Shown here: positions 50,450-59,249 of the stretch, piece after piece | How the letters are laid out: every line of letters starts with the position of its first letter | Position numbering within the stretch: the stretch's first letter is position 1 | Assembly (NCBI GenBank): GCA_037382465.1 | Contig: JARRPX010000015.1 | Location: forward strand, 1-64,000 | Source: Anaerolineales bacterium | GTDB lineage: Bacteria > Chloroflexota > Anaerolineae > Anaerolineales > E44-bin32 | Direction: 5' to 3' | DNA length: 64,000 nt | Program-made: the position numbers and the translations under genes | The notes under the pieces: model-generated | Databases searched by the model: none | What the model was told of the DNA's origin: nothing | The model's input: the letters and a program-made list of their open reading frames with translations, nothing else

Positions 50450-51472
50450 ATGCGGATCTCTTTTGTGCGCGACGATGAGACCTTCGATTCCCGCTCCGGG
50501 CTCTGGAACCAACTGCTCGCGAAGTCCATCACGAACGTGCCCTTCCTGCGCCACGAATTCCTGCGTGCCTGGTGGACGGACATGGGCGGCGGCGAGTGGG
50601 AATCCGGGGATCTGTGGATCGCAGAAGGTAGAGATGCGCAGGACGATCTGATCGGGATCGCGCCGATTTTCCTTTCCTCCGTAGATGGTCGACGCACGTT
50701 GATGTTCATCGGTTCGCACGAGATCGCGGATTATCTGGATTTTATAACGTCCATCGAAAATTGCGAATCGTTTCTCCTGGCATTCTGCGAATCGCTGGTT
50801 GCAGACGGTCCCGAAGGTTGGGAAATCCTGGATCTGTATAACATCCCCGAAGGCTCGCCCAGTCTGGCGGCGCTGGAGAAACTCGCCGCGGAACGCGACT
50901 GGCAGGTCAAACGGGAGATAACCGCCCCCTGTCCGTGGGTAAGCCTGAACGGTGGTTGGGAGGATTATCTATCCCGTTTGGACTCGAAACAAAGGCACGA
51001 ACTGCGGCGCAAGATGCGCCGGGCAGCGAAACATCTCCCCAGTGTCACCTGGGAGGTAGTGAAACCCGAAGACGATATCGAACGCGCGACGGATACCTTT
51101 TTGGGGCTGATGGCCAAAGATCCCCAAAAGGCGGATTTTCTATCCCGGGCGATGCAGACGCAATTCCATCGGCTGACCCGCAGCGCCCACGAAGCAGGTT
51201 GGCTGCACCTTTCGTTTCTGAAAGTCGGCGAGCAATTTGCCGCGGGGTACCTGAATTTCGATTATGCAAACCGAATCTGGATTTACAATTCCGGCATAGA
51301 TTTGGATTTTCGATCGACTTCACCGGGATGGGTTTTGTTGGGGTACATCATCCGCTGGGCTGCTGAGAATGGCAGGGACGCGGTAGATTTCATGCGCGGT
51401 GATGAAGACTACAAGTACCGCCTCGGCGGCGAGGATCGTTCGATCGTACGTTTGACGATCGAACGAAGTTGA
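50450..51472 (+). CDS. GNAT-fold acetyltransferase of the BioF2-like/CelD type
   Basis: A 340-residue protein with the FemAB-like double-GNAT layout. Diagnostic text: NVPFLRHEFLRAWW near the start, SLNGGWEDYLSRLDSKQRHELRRKMRRA (in parts) in the middle, and a C-terminal VDFMRGDEDYKYRLG. This pattern is the Acetyltransf_6 family, linked in several bacteria to polysaccharide or cell-wall modification. AAAGGA lies 5 nt before the ATG. The next gene, a DMT transporter, starts 21 nt later and is probably co-transcribed. Confidence 0.87.
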   Translation: MRISFVRDDETFDSRSGLWNQLLAKSITNVPFLRHEFLRAWWTDMGGGEWESGDLWIAEGRDAQDDLIGIAPIFLSSVDGRRTLMFIGSHEIADYLDFITSIENCESFLLAFCESLVADGPEGWEILDLYNIPEGSPSLAALEKLAAERDWQVKREITAPCPWVSLNGGWEDYLSRLDSKQRHELRRKMRRAAKHLPSVTWEVVKPEDDIERATDTFLGLMAKDPQKADFLSRAMQTQFHRLTRSAHEAGWLHLSFLKVGEQFAAGYLNFDYANRIWIYNSGIDLDFRSTSPGWVLLGYIIRWAAENGRDAVDFMRGDEDYKYRLGGEDRSIVRLTIERS

Positions 51473-51493
51473 CCCCCCACCGGGCCTTCGACG

Positions 51494-52420
51494 ATGAAAA
51501 GTGCATATCTCGGCTTGACGATAACGGTCGTTCTTTGGGGTGCGTCTTTTGTGGCGACGAAAGTCGCTTTACAGGAGCTCACGCCCGCAGTAATCGCCTT
51601 CTTGCGTTTCGCCATGGGCGTGGTCGTCCTCTTTCTGATCCTGATCAAGCGAAACGAGTTGCGGCGCTTCACGCTTCGAGAATTGCCGTCGCTGAGCGTG
51701 TTGGGCATATTGGGGATCACCGTTCATCAACTGCTTCAAGCCAATGGCCTGCAGACCGCCTCGGCGACTGCCACCTCGTGGATCGTCGCAACGATTCCGG
51801 TGTTCGTCGCTTTGTTGGGCTGGGCTTTTCTCGGTGAAAGGATGTCGGGATCTCGGGTTCTGGGAATCCTGCTTTCCGTCTGCGGTGTGCTCGCCGTTGT
51901 CGGAAACGGTGATTTCAAATCCCTGATCCAGGGAGGCTTCGGCACTCCCGGCGATCGCTTGATCGCCATCAGCGCGGTGAACTGGGCAGTCTTCGTCGTT
52001 CTCAACAAGCATGTCTTCAAGAAAAGTGAAGCATCGGACTCACGATCGGCCGTGGGGCAGATGTTTGCCATCATGTCCATCGGCTGGATCTTATTAATTC
52101 CCTGGGCGATCGCCGACGGTGGGTTGGGGGAATTGGAGCGCGTGAGTCTGCAGGGTTGGCTGGCACTCGCCTTCCTCGGCGTAGGTTGCTCGGGTGTGGC
52201 GTACTATCTCTGGTTTAGCGGCTTGGAGCGTATCGACGCCACGCAGGTGGGCGTCTTTCTATACCTGGAGCCAATCGTGACCGTCCTTCTGGCGTGGCAG
52301 ATCCTGGGGGAGATGATCGGCGCAGCGACAATCATCGGCGGTGCGGCCATCCTCGTGGGGGTTTGGCTGGTCAATCGTAGTCCGGCCCTTCGGCCATCGT
52401 ACGCCTCGCCCGGCGAATAG
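51494..52420 (+). CDS. EamA/DMT superfamily transporter
   Basis: A 308-residue membrane protein with ten helices in two EamA repeats (VVLWGASFVATKVALQELTP at the start of the first; DRLIAISAVNWAVFVVLNKHV of the second). Such proteins export amino acids, nucleotide sugars or metabolites. Substrate is unknown. It has no strong ribosome-binding sequence and probably depends on the upstream gene. Confidence 0.92.
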   Translation: MKSAYLGLTITVVLWGASFVATKVALQELTPAVIAFLRFAMGVVVLFLILIKRNELRRFTLRELPSLSVLGILGITVHQLLQANGLQTASATATSWIVATIPVFVALLGWAFLGERMSGSRVLGILLSVCGVLAVVGNGDFKSLIQGGFGTPGDRLIAISAVNWAVFVVLNKHVFKKSEASDSRSAVGQMFAIMSIGWILLIPWAIADGGLGELERVSLQGWLALAFLGVGCSGVAYYLWFSGLERIDATQVGVFLYLEPIVTVLLAWQILGEMIGAATIIGGAAILVGVWLVNRSPALRPSYASPGE

Positions 52421-52494
52421 CGGTTCATCCGCTGCCCTAGGAATTCCCTTCATAAAGCCGCAACTGCGCCTGGGTTGTCGGAAGTCTCGCAATT

Positions 52495-53436
52495 TTATGG
52501 CCAGGGCCAGATTCCCAGGCTCCAGATGAACGCCAGTCCCAGACCCAGCAGAAAGCCGAATCCCAGCAATGTTACGCCCCACAACATGATTTGTGTGGTC
52601 CGGCTGCGTTTTAAGAATCTTCTCCGTGAGTTTTGGGGCACTTCGAGGATCACGATGGTGATGTTGTCGTGTCCTCCTCGTTCTAGCGCCATGTCCGTGA
52701 GGTGTTCGACGGCCTGCAGGGGATCGTGTTCGACGAGAACCTGCTGGATCTCCTCATCTTCAACCAGATCCGTCAAACCATCCGTGCACAACAAGAGCAT
52801 GTCTCCGGCCTGGAGCGTCATGCCCTGGTTGGATTCGGATTGTTTATCGCTTTCGTTGTCCTTCATCCGCAACCGAATGTCGGGCTCGGTTTGAAGCGGG
52901 GATCCGATGTAACGTCTCAAAACGTGAGCCTGTGGATGATCGCGCGCCTGTTCGGGTTGGATGATGTCATGATCGATGGCCTCCTGCACCCAGGTGTGAT
53001 CGATGCTGATTTGCCGGATCGATCCATCGTGCAACAGGTATATGCGGCTGTCCCCGACGGTGGCCGTGTAGAGTCTCGAGCCGATGATCCAGACCGTGAC
53101 CACGGTCGACCCCATGCCTTGTTGTGCGTCGTTCGTTCGAGCGGCTTTGGCCACGACATCATTGGCTTCCAGGATCGCCTGCTGCAGGCTTAACGTGGGC
53201 TGGGTGATGCGTGAGGCCGTCAATCGATTGACGATGGTCTCCACGGTTAAATCTGAAGCGACCTCGCCTGCATTGTGGCCGCCGATCCCGTCGGCAACGA
53301 TGGCCAGCAGCGCCGGCACGGACGTTCGCTCCATGCGATAAGCCGTTACGGAGAAGCGGTCCTCGTTGTTCGTTCGGGTTTCGCCGGTATGGCTGTGTGC
53401 GGCAACGTTGAGGTGAGGTTTATCGGTTGGTATCAC
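52495..53436 (-). CDS. PP2C-type Ser/Thr protein phosphatase with C-terminal membrane helix
   Basis: A 313-residue protein. All PP2C metal-binding motifs are present: TNNEDRFSV (near residue 23), VADGIGGHNAGEVAS (near 47), GMGSTVV, VGDSRIYLL, CTDGLTD and GGHDNITIV, so it should be active. A single helix at the end (about 288-310) anchors it with the catalytic part inside. It starts at GTG 53436, overlapping the upstream vWA-FHA gene by 4 nt (GTGA). A partner Ser/Thr kinase is not in the window. Confidence 0.94.
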   Translation of the reverse strand: MIPTDKPHLNVAAHSHTGETRTNNEDRFSVTAYRMERTSVPALLAIVADGIGGHNAGEVASDLTVETIVNRLTASRITQPTLSLQQAILEANDVVAKAARTNDAQQGMGSTVVTVWIIGSRLYTATVGDSRIYLLHDGSIRQISIDHTWVQEAIDHDIIQPEQARDHPQAHVLRRYIGSPLQTEPDIRLRMKDNESDKQSESNQGMTLQAGDMLLLCTDGLTDLVEDEEIQQVLVEHDPLQAVEHLTDMALERGGHDNITIVILEVPQNSRRRFLKRSRTTQIMLWGVTLLGFGFLLGLGLAFIWSLGIWPWP

Positions 53437-55319
53437 GTTTGGCTCCCCTGACTGTGTGTGGCAGTGGATGAATTGGCGGCACTCGGATAAATGCGGATCG
53501 TCGCCGGTGGTGCAGACGTGGACTGCAGAAAGCGCAGCTTCACTCGGCCAATGTGGATCAAATCGCCGTGGGATAGTATTCGCCCCTCTTCGGAGACTTC
53601 GTCATAATTGACCCAGGTGCCCGCCTCCGATCCTTGATCTTTCAGCAGGTAATTTCCGCCGGCCTGACGTATGAGGCGTGCGTGTAAATTGGATACGGAT
53701 GGATCCAGCAGCGGTGCCGGAGTCATGCTGGGATCGCGTCCCAGGATGACGTCGACCCCGGTGAGTGGGATGGCATCCATCTCTGTATCATCGCTGTCGA
53801 GCAGCACCAGTCGAGCTTCCACTTCCTGTGGGGTTGCCTGCTTCCGGTAGCCGGCACGTTTCAAATGCTGTCTGAGTACAGACGAGTCCTGTTTGGTTTC
53901 GGCGGCCGCTGCCGTTTGCGAGTGTGTCCCGCTGAGGATCACAGTGGAGACGGCAATGCCCAAAATCAGGACCACGACAGCCCCGATCACGGGCCCGACT
54001 GCGCTGCGCAGTGAACTCAAGCCGCGCGGCGGTGTTTTGACTTCGATGGATACCGGTAGCTCTATGGATACGCCTTGCAGTCCCAGGTTGTCCTCGACGA
54101 CCGCTTGAATCGTATGCGCCTGGGATTGAAGGTACTCGCTCAGATCCCAATCGAGGTAATCGAAAGGTTCCTGATCGCGAACCGCAACGATCTCACCATC
54201 GACGACCAACTGACTTTGTCTCAACGCTCTGGGGTGGCCGTCCGGAAACGTGATCAGCAGCTGCAACGTTCGGGAGGTGGGTGGCAGTTCTTCCAGGGTC
54301 AGGTTGGCTTCGCCGGTCTCTCGGGTGATTTGATCCGGAGGTTGGATGAACGCCACGTCCGGGGGCATCACGTTGATCTCGAAGGTCTGGATTTCGGAAT
54401 AGACCTCGAGGTCGGCGTCGGTGAGGCGAATTTGAACCAGATGACTGCCGGAAGATATGACGTTGGAAGAGTAGGTTAATTTGTATTCCGCACGCTGCGC
54501 CAGGATTTTTTCTGCGAGTCCGGAGAGTCCCAGTTTTGGATCGAAGAAGAGGAATTGGCCGCCGGTTGCTTCTGCCAGTTGGCGCAGCGGTTCGGCTTCG
54601 GGCTGTTCCATGTTCTCTGCCTGGCCGAACAAGACGGGGTGTATGACGATGCCCGACATGCGCGCTCGAGTGATGATGTTGGAAATCGAGACGTCCTGTG
54701 GGATGCGCATCAAGGGTGTCAAAAAAACGACGTGGGTCGGCATGCCCGGATGGGAGGGCGCCTCCAGGGCGATGTCGAGGGCGCGCAGTAGAATGTCGTA
54801 GCCGTTACTGCTCTCCTCAAAAGCCGGCGTGAATTCGTCCAGCGTGGCTGCGAGGTCGACCGTCGAGCGCGTGTGCGACACCAGAATTCCCTCGGCCGTG
54901 ACCAGCCGAAAATCGTCGACGTCGATCACACTCGCTGCCGGCGTCCGCCACCAGGACAGCAGCGCCTGCCTGGCCAATTCGAAACGGGAACGTCCGAGGG
55001 AATCACGCACCTTCATGTCCGCCGTCGTGTTGATCACGAAAACCTGACGCGTCCCGACTTGCTCCTCGGTTACGGTGTGATCCAACTGAAGCGCGTCATT
55101 TTCAAATACACTGAAGTTCGACGCCGAAAGCCCCGAGATATGCTCCCCGGCGCCATCGGTGACCGTGAGGTAGAGCGTTATCCGGGGGAAGTCGTCCGTG
55201 ATCGGCCGGGAGACGCGCACGGTCACGTTCTGCTGCGCATGCGTCAGGGAGAACGGCAACATGAAAAGGAAGATGAGAAACGGAACGCACTTCCGTCGTA
55301 TTGCGGCCGGCTTGGGCAT
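53433..55319 (-). CDS. vWA-like/FHA domain membrane protein
   Basis: About 628 residues from ATG 55319. A signal peptide (CVPFLIFLFMLPFSLTHA) leads to an exterior region with a von Willebrand A-like domain (QVFVINTTADM, HVVFLTPLMRI) and beta-rich domains. A transmembrane helix (about 452-474) follows, then a cytoplasmic FHA domain (VILGRDPSM ... DPSVSNLHARL ... LLKDQGSEAGTWVN), which binds phosphothreonine. The frame opens at 55397 but the signal peptide starts at 55319, 6 nt after an extended -10. Coupled to the PP2C gene, it fits a sensor or scaffold of Ser/Thr phospho-signalling. Confidence 0.88.
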   Translation of the reverse strand: MPKPAAIRRKCVPFLIFLFMLPFSLTHAQQNVTVRVSRPITDDFPRITLYLTVTDGAGEHISGLSASNFSVFENDALQLDHTVTEEQVGTRQVFVINTTADMKVRDSLGRSRFELARQALLSWWRTPAASVIDVDDFRLVTAEGILVSHTRSTVDLAATLDEFTPAFEESSNGYDILLRALDIALEAPSHPGMPTHVVFLTPLMRIPQDVSISNIITRARMSGIVIHPVLFGQAENMEQPEAEPLRQLAEATGGQFLFFDPKLGLSGLAEKILAQRAEYKLTYSSNVISSGSHLVQIRLTDADLEVYSEIQTFEINVMPPDVAFIQPPDQITRETGEANLTLEELPPTSRTLQLLITFPDGHPRALRQSQLVVDGEIVAVRDQEPFDYLDWDLSEYLQSQAHTIQAVVEDNLGLQGVSIELPVSIEVKTPPRGLSSLRSAVGPVIGAVVVLILGIAVSTVILSGTHSQTAAAAETKQDSSVLRQHLKRAGYRKQATPQEVEARLVLLDSDDTEMDAIPLTGVDVILGRDPSMTPAPLLDPSVSNLHARLIRQAGGNYLLKDQGSEAGTWVNYDEVSEEGRILSHGDLIHIGRVKLRFLQSTSAPPATIRIYPSAANSSTATHSQGSQT

Positions 55320-55325
55320 GTGACC

Positions 55326-55334
55326 ATTGTAGCA
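55326..55334 (-). promoter_or_regulatory. Extended -10 promoter of the vWA-FHA/PP2C operon
   Basis: TGC plus TACAAT (55331-55326) on the minus strand, 6 nt before the ATG at 55319; the predicted transcript would be leaderless. Confidence 0.5.
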
Positions 55335-55500
55335 TGTCACTTTGGGTCGGGAACAGGCAGTTTGCAATCGGCTTACAAACCGCGCGCAAGCAGGCACTCA
55401 GGTTGTATGATGCTGTTGAAGGAAGCGTTCGAAAGCTCGTGCAAGTAATCAGAGTCGGACGATTTTCGAGGGTGTGACCGGGATTGCGGAGAGAGCCATC

Positions 55501-55608
55501 ATGAACACGAATGAGCGCATGATCCGTTTCGTTTTCGTCAGTGGTTTTCTGGCAGTCTTGGTTGTTGAGGTCTGGCTTCTGGTTCGAGCAGTCGGCATAC
55601 TCGTGTAG
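55501..55608 (+). CDS. 35-residue single-helix membrane microprotein
   Basis: ATG 55501 encodes MNTNERMIRF, a hydrophobic helix (VFVSGFLAVLVVEVWLL), and a short end VRAVGILV, then TAG. GGAGAGAG lies 5-7 nt upstream. A perfect terminator follows about 105 nt later. Codon use is normal. It is too short for family assignment; single-helix microproteins often modulate a membrane complex. A chance ORF cannot be excluded. Confidence 0.5.
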   Translation: MNTNERMIRFVFVSGFLAVLVVEVWLLVRAVGILV

Positions 55609-55713
55609 ATATTGCAATTATCGGTATATCGTTTGGTTGATGTGTCGGTTTTACAACTTGTGAGAATGTGCTGGTAGTATTTCGTCGGTAGTGTTTAGAG
55701 CCTCCCTCTGGCA

Positions 55714-55755
55714 GACCTTCCCGCTTACCCCCCATAAGCGGGAAGGTCATTTTAA
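55714..55755 (+). terminator. Strong bidirectional terminator
   Basis: Perfect 14-bp inverted repeat: GACCTTCCCGCTTA (55714-55727), loop of 7, and its complement (55735-55748), followed by ATTTTAA. It lies between the microprotein gene and the convergent guaA end. Confidence 0.87.
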
Positions 55756-55855
55756 CGGCGGAGCGTATTTCGACATGCTGATGGGTTAAACATGAATCGA
55801 GACTCGGCGAAATGCGGATGCGATTTGCAGTGAAAAGGGGGTTTGAACTTCGGCC

Positions 55856-57391
55856 TTATTCCCACTCGATCGTTGCCGGAGGCTTGGAGGAGATATCGTA
55901 AACTACACGGTTTACGCTGGCGACCTCGTTGACGATGCGGTTGCTGATGCGCGCCAGGAGTTCATGCGGAAGCCGTGCCCAATCTGCGGTCATGAAATCG
56001 TCCGTCGTAACGGCGCGCACCACGATGGTCTCTGCGTACGTGCGTTGATCGCCCATCACCCCGACGGATCGAATCGGCAGCAACACGGCGAACGCCTGCG
56101 CAGTCTCATCCCGCAGCATACCCGCCTGATGCAGCTCCTGGGTGACGATGTGGTCCGCAGCGCGCAGTTTGTTCAGCCGCTCCACGGTTAATGGGCCGAG
56201 GCAACGCACTCCCAGGCCGGGACCGGGAAAGGGCTGGCGCCAGACGATCGATTCGGGAAGGCCCAACTCGAGGCCAACGGCGCGCACTTCGTCTTTGAAC
56301 AAGTAGCGCAGCGGTTCGATGAGTTCGAAATCCAGGTCGGGCGGCAAACCACCGACGTTGTGGTGGGTTTTGATGCGTGCGGCGACGCGGCGATCCGGTG
56401 CGCTGGACTCGACCACGTCCGGATATATCGTGCCTTGAACCAGAAAGCGAACGTCCCCGGCGACATTCTCGGCTTGTTCTTCGAACACGCGGATGAATTT
56501 CTCGCCGATGATGCGCCGCTTCTCTTCGGGTTCGGTTATGCCATCCAGAGCGTCCAGAAAGACTTCGGTGGCGTCGATGGCGATCAGCCGGGCGCCGAGC
56601 TGTTCCTCGAAGGTCTCCACCACAGTTTCCGGTTCGCCGAGGCGCATCAATCCGTTGTTCACGAAAATGCAGGTGAGTTGATCACCAACGGCGCGATGGA
56701 CGAGCGCGGCGGCCACGGAGGAATCGACGCCGCCACTGACGCCGGCGATGGCCCTGGTCGTTCCGATCCGCGAGCGGATATCTTCGACGGCGCTTTCGAT
56801 GATCGAGGCCGGCGTCCATTGCGGCTCGCAGCCGCAGACGTCGATCACGAAGGCCCGGATGATTTCCACGCCGTTCGGCGTATGGCGGACCTCCGGATGG
56901 AACTGCAGTCCGTAGCGTTTTGCTTGCGGATCCCCCATAGCAGCGATGGGAGAATTATCCGAACTCGCCAGGATGTCGAAGCCGGGAGGCGGCGTTTCGG
57001 TGCGGTCCCCGTGCGACATCCAGACTCGCTGGGTCTGCGATCCCAGCAGCGGATTGGGGGTAACGACGTCGATCGTGGCGTGCCCGTATTCGCGTTCGCT
57101 CGATGCGGAAACGCGGCCGCCCAGGGTATGCGTCAGCGCGTGCATGCCGTAGCATATGCCGAGGATGGGAAGGCCGCTTTCGAGGACATAATCGGGGATT
57201 TGCGGCGCGCCTTTCTCGTAGATCGACGCCGGTCCGCCGGATAGAATGAAACCTTTGGGCCGGGAATCGAGCACTTCTGTGGAAGTTGTGTTGTAGGGGA
57301 ACAATTCGCAGTAGACGCTGATCTCGCGTACACGTCGAGCGATCAACTGCGAGTATTGGGATCCGAAGTCGAGAACGGCGATGGAGTCCAT
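55856..57391 (-). CDS. guaA: GMP synthase (glutamine-hydrolysing)
   Basis: A 511-residue enzyme that converts XMP to GMP with ATP and glutamine. The class I amidotransferase domain has the nucleophile Cys in LGICYGMH (near residue 80) with His/Glu in FHPEV. The ATP pyrophosphatase P-loop [12 protein letters not shown] lies near residue 220 and the C-terminal dimerisation domain ends KPPATIEWE, the usual GuaA end. It starts 5 nt after xpt, forming a purine salvage operon. Confidence 0.97.
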   Translation of the reverse strand: MDSIAVLDFGSQYSQLIARRVREISVYCELFPYNTTSTEVLDSRPKGFILSGGPASIYEKGAPQIPDYVLESGLPILGICYGMHALTHTLGGRVSASSEREYGHATIDVVTPNPLLGSQTQRVWMSHGDRTETPPPGFDILASSDNSPIAAMGDPQAKRYGLQFHPEVRHTPNGVEIIRAFVIDVCGCEPQWTPASIIESAVEDIRSRIGTTRAIAGVSGGVDSSVAAALVHRAVGDQLTCIFVNNGLMRLGEPETVVETFEEQLGARLIAIDATEVFLDALDGITEPEEKRRIIGEKFIRVFEEQAENVAGDVRFLVQGTIYPDVVESSAPDRRVAARIKTHHNVGGLPPDLDFELIEPLRYLFKDEVRAVGLELGLPESIVWRQPFPGPGLGVRCLGPLTVERLNKLRAADHIVTQELHQAGMLRDETAQAFAVLLPIRSVGVMGDQRTYAETIVVRAVTTDDFMTADWARLPHELLARISNRIVNEVASVNRVVYDISSKPPATIEWE

Positions 57392-57396
57392 TTCCT

Positions 57397-57969
57397 TCAG
57401 TCTTCGAAGATGATTTTATCGTCGTGCATTTCGGTAACCACGGCGAGCGCTTCGATGGGAATGCCGAGGCTGGCAAACACGTCGCGGCCACCTTCGAAAC
57501 GCTTCTCGATCACGGCTCCAATCCCCACGACCGTTGCACCTGCGGCCTGGGTCAGCCGCACGAGGCCCATGATCGTTTGCCCCGTCGCCAGGAAATCATC
57601 GACGATCAAAATCCTTTCCTTGGCACTCAGGTATTCCGGCGAGACGATCAACTCCACGATGTGGCCTTTGGTGTGGGATGCGGTGAGCGTCAGGAAAATT
57701 TGATCGGGCATGGTCACCGGTTTGGACTTGCGCGCGTACACGACGGGGATATTCATGTGCAGCCCGGTCATCACCGCCGGTGCGATGCCGGAAATTTCAG
57801 CCGTGAGTATTTTCGTGGCTTGAACCCCGGCGAATCGTCCTGCCAGCTCTTTCCCGCAAGCGTCCATCAATACCGGATCGACCTGATGGTTGATGAAGCT
57901 GTCCACTTTGAGGATCCCGTTTCCGAGATTCTTTCCATCAGCCAGGATGCGCTTTTTGAGTTGTTCCAT
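57397..57969 (-). CDS. xpt: Xanthine phosphoribosyltransferase
   Basis: About 190 residues from ATG 57969, which has AAGGA 7 nt upstream; a GTG at 57975 is in frame. It makes XMP from xanthine and PRPP. The text ([20 protein letters not shown] in parts, SFINHQVDP) matches Xpt, and the PRPP loop is [13 protein letters not shown] (near residue 125). XMP is the substrate of guaA just downstream. A TACAAT -10 lies about 35 nt upstream, so the leader is too short for a purine riboswitch. Confidence 0.95.
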   Translation of the reverse strand: MEQLKKRILADGKNLGNGILKVDSFINHQVDPVLMDACGKELAGRFAGVQATKILTAEISGIAPAVMTGLHMNIPVVYARKSKPVTMPDQIFLTLTASHTKGHIVELIVSPEYLSAKERILIVDDFLATGQTIMGLVRLTQAAGATVVGIGAVIEKRFEGGRDVFASLGIPIEALAVVTEMHDDKIIFED

Positions 57970-58250
57970 CTGCACTTCCTTGTGCGTGAAACGAATGAGG
58001 ATGACCCATTGTACAACGAGCTATGGCGCGGGTAAAACGATTCGTCGAATTTGGTGTCGTTGTTCACTATTCCGGCATGAGTTTGGTTCAATCTGCTGGG
58101 ATCTGAGCTGTATCGTTCGTCCGACTTCAGTATTCTGGCTGCGTTTGATCTGTGCTTGCTGCCTGGCGATCGTGTTCCCGGAGTGGCTGCCAGCGAGCAC
58201 CGATTGAATTTGATTGGACTCCGACGAAATCTGGCAAACCCGGCTCGAAT

Positions 58251-59249
58251 CTAAAGGGGATCTCGCCGCGGATTGCTGATCCGCGCGCGTTCGAAATGTT
58301 GGATGAGCCAGGCGTTGTACAAATGGTGATACAGGAGGTAGAACGTTGGGCCCAGGGCAACCATTGGATTGATGAAGGCCAGCGCGATCCAGATGACAAA
58401 CGAAAGATTCTTGTGCCCCAAAGATTGCCCGGCTTCCTGCCAGAAATTGTGACCTCCGAGTAAAAAACCCGCGCTGAAATTGATCAGGCAAAGCAGGAGC
58501 GAAATCAGGGCGATGGCGGCCAACGCAGGTATGGAATCCGTGCTGCTGCTGCGCAGATAATACGACGCATTGGCACTGATGATAAAGACATTGGCGATCC
58601 ACAACGGAAACGAGATGGCTTTGCCCCTGCGGATGCGATTTTGTGTGCCCGCGGGAAGTCTGGAAGCGAGACGCGCGAGGATCAACGGCACGAGCATAAC
58701 AATCAACACCGGCCGCAGCACTTCGCCTACTGAAATTCGGATTCCTGAACCGAGCAGGGCCGGCAAGACAGTGGGAATGACGAACGCGCAGGCCAGGTTG
58801 GTCAAAATGACGGAAGCTACGACGTATTCCACTCTGCGCTGGACGAATGCGGTGATGACGGGTGCGGCAATGGCCGTCGGTGCGGCGGCGGTCATGAATG
58901 CGGCCAGAGCGAGGTTGGTGTTGTATGGCGCCAGCACGGCATATCCCCCAAATGCGATGGCCAGGTTCAGGAACAGGATCCAGATCACGTTTTTAGGAAA
59001 CGACCTGAGATCGAAGTCGATGCCCAGAAAGGCAAAGAAAAGCATGACCATCAAGAGATATCGAATGAGAAAGGTCAGGGAATGAGCCTGGGGTACGAAC
59101 ACCCCAACCAGCAAGGTAAATATCAGGGCCAGACCCTTGCCCTGTGTGGGGAGAAATGCGCGTACTTTTGTTATGATGACTTCAGCCTGTAAAGAATTTC
59201 CCCCGCCTTTGGCACGTAAAGGGTGCCTTCGTCTTCGCGGTTCTTCCAT
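58251..59249 (-). CDS. BASS-family (bile acid:sodium symporter-like) transporter
   Basis: A 332-residue protein with about nine or ten helices. PTAIAAPVITAFVQ and the helix pattern fit the bile acid:sodium symporter fold, which carries organic anions including pantoate and pyruvate-like acids. The ATG at 59249 overlaps the LarA-like gene by 79 nt; no better start with a ribosome-binding sequence was found, so the N-terminus (about the first 25 residues, basic) is uncertain. It probably imports an organic acid used by the neighbouring enzymes. Confidence 0.82.
   Translation of the reverse strand: MEEPRRRRHPLRAKGGGNSLQAEVIITKVRAFLPTQGKGLALIFTLLVGVFVPQAHSLTFLIRYLLMVMLFFAFLGIDFDLRSFPKNVIWILFLNLAIAFGGYAVLAPYNTNLALAAFMTAAAPTAIAAPVITAFVQRRVEYVVASVILTNLACAFVIPTVLPALLGSGIRISVGEVLRPVLIVMLVPLILARLASRLPAGTQNRIRRGKAISFPLWIANVFIISANASYYLRSSSTDSIPALAAIALISLLLCLINFSAGFLLGGHNFWQEAGQSLGHKNLSFVIWIALAFINPMVALGPTFYLLYHHLYNAWLIQHFERARISNPRRDPL

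Noticed and set aside
50335-50478. 47-codon frame starting MSTELTSHTPFQRHV before the acetyltransferase gene
   Set aside because: It overlaps the real start in another frame, lacks a ribosome-binding sequence and has no recognisable family.
57976-58010. Purine riboswitch expected upstream of xpt-guaA
   Set aside because: The TACAAT element places the transcript start about 30 nt before the gene, too close for an aptamer, and no riboswitch core sequence was seen.
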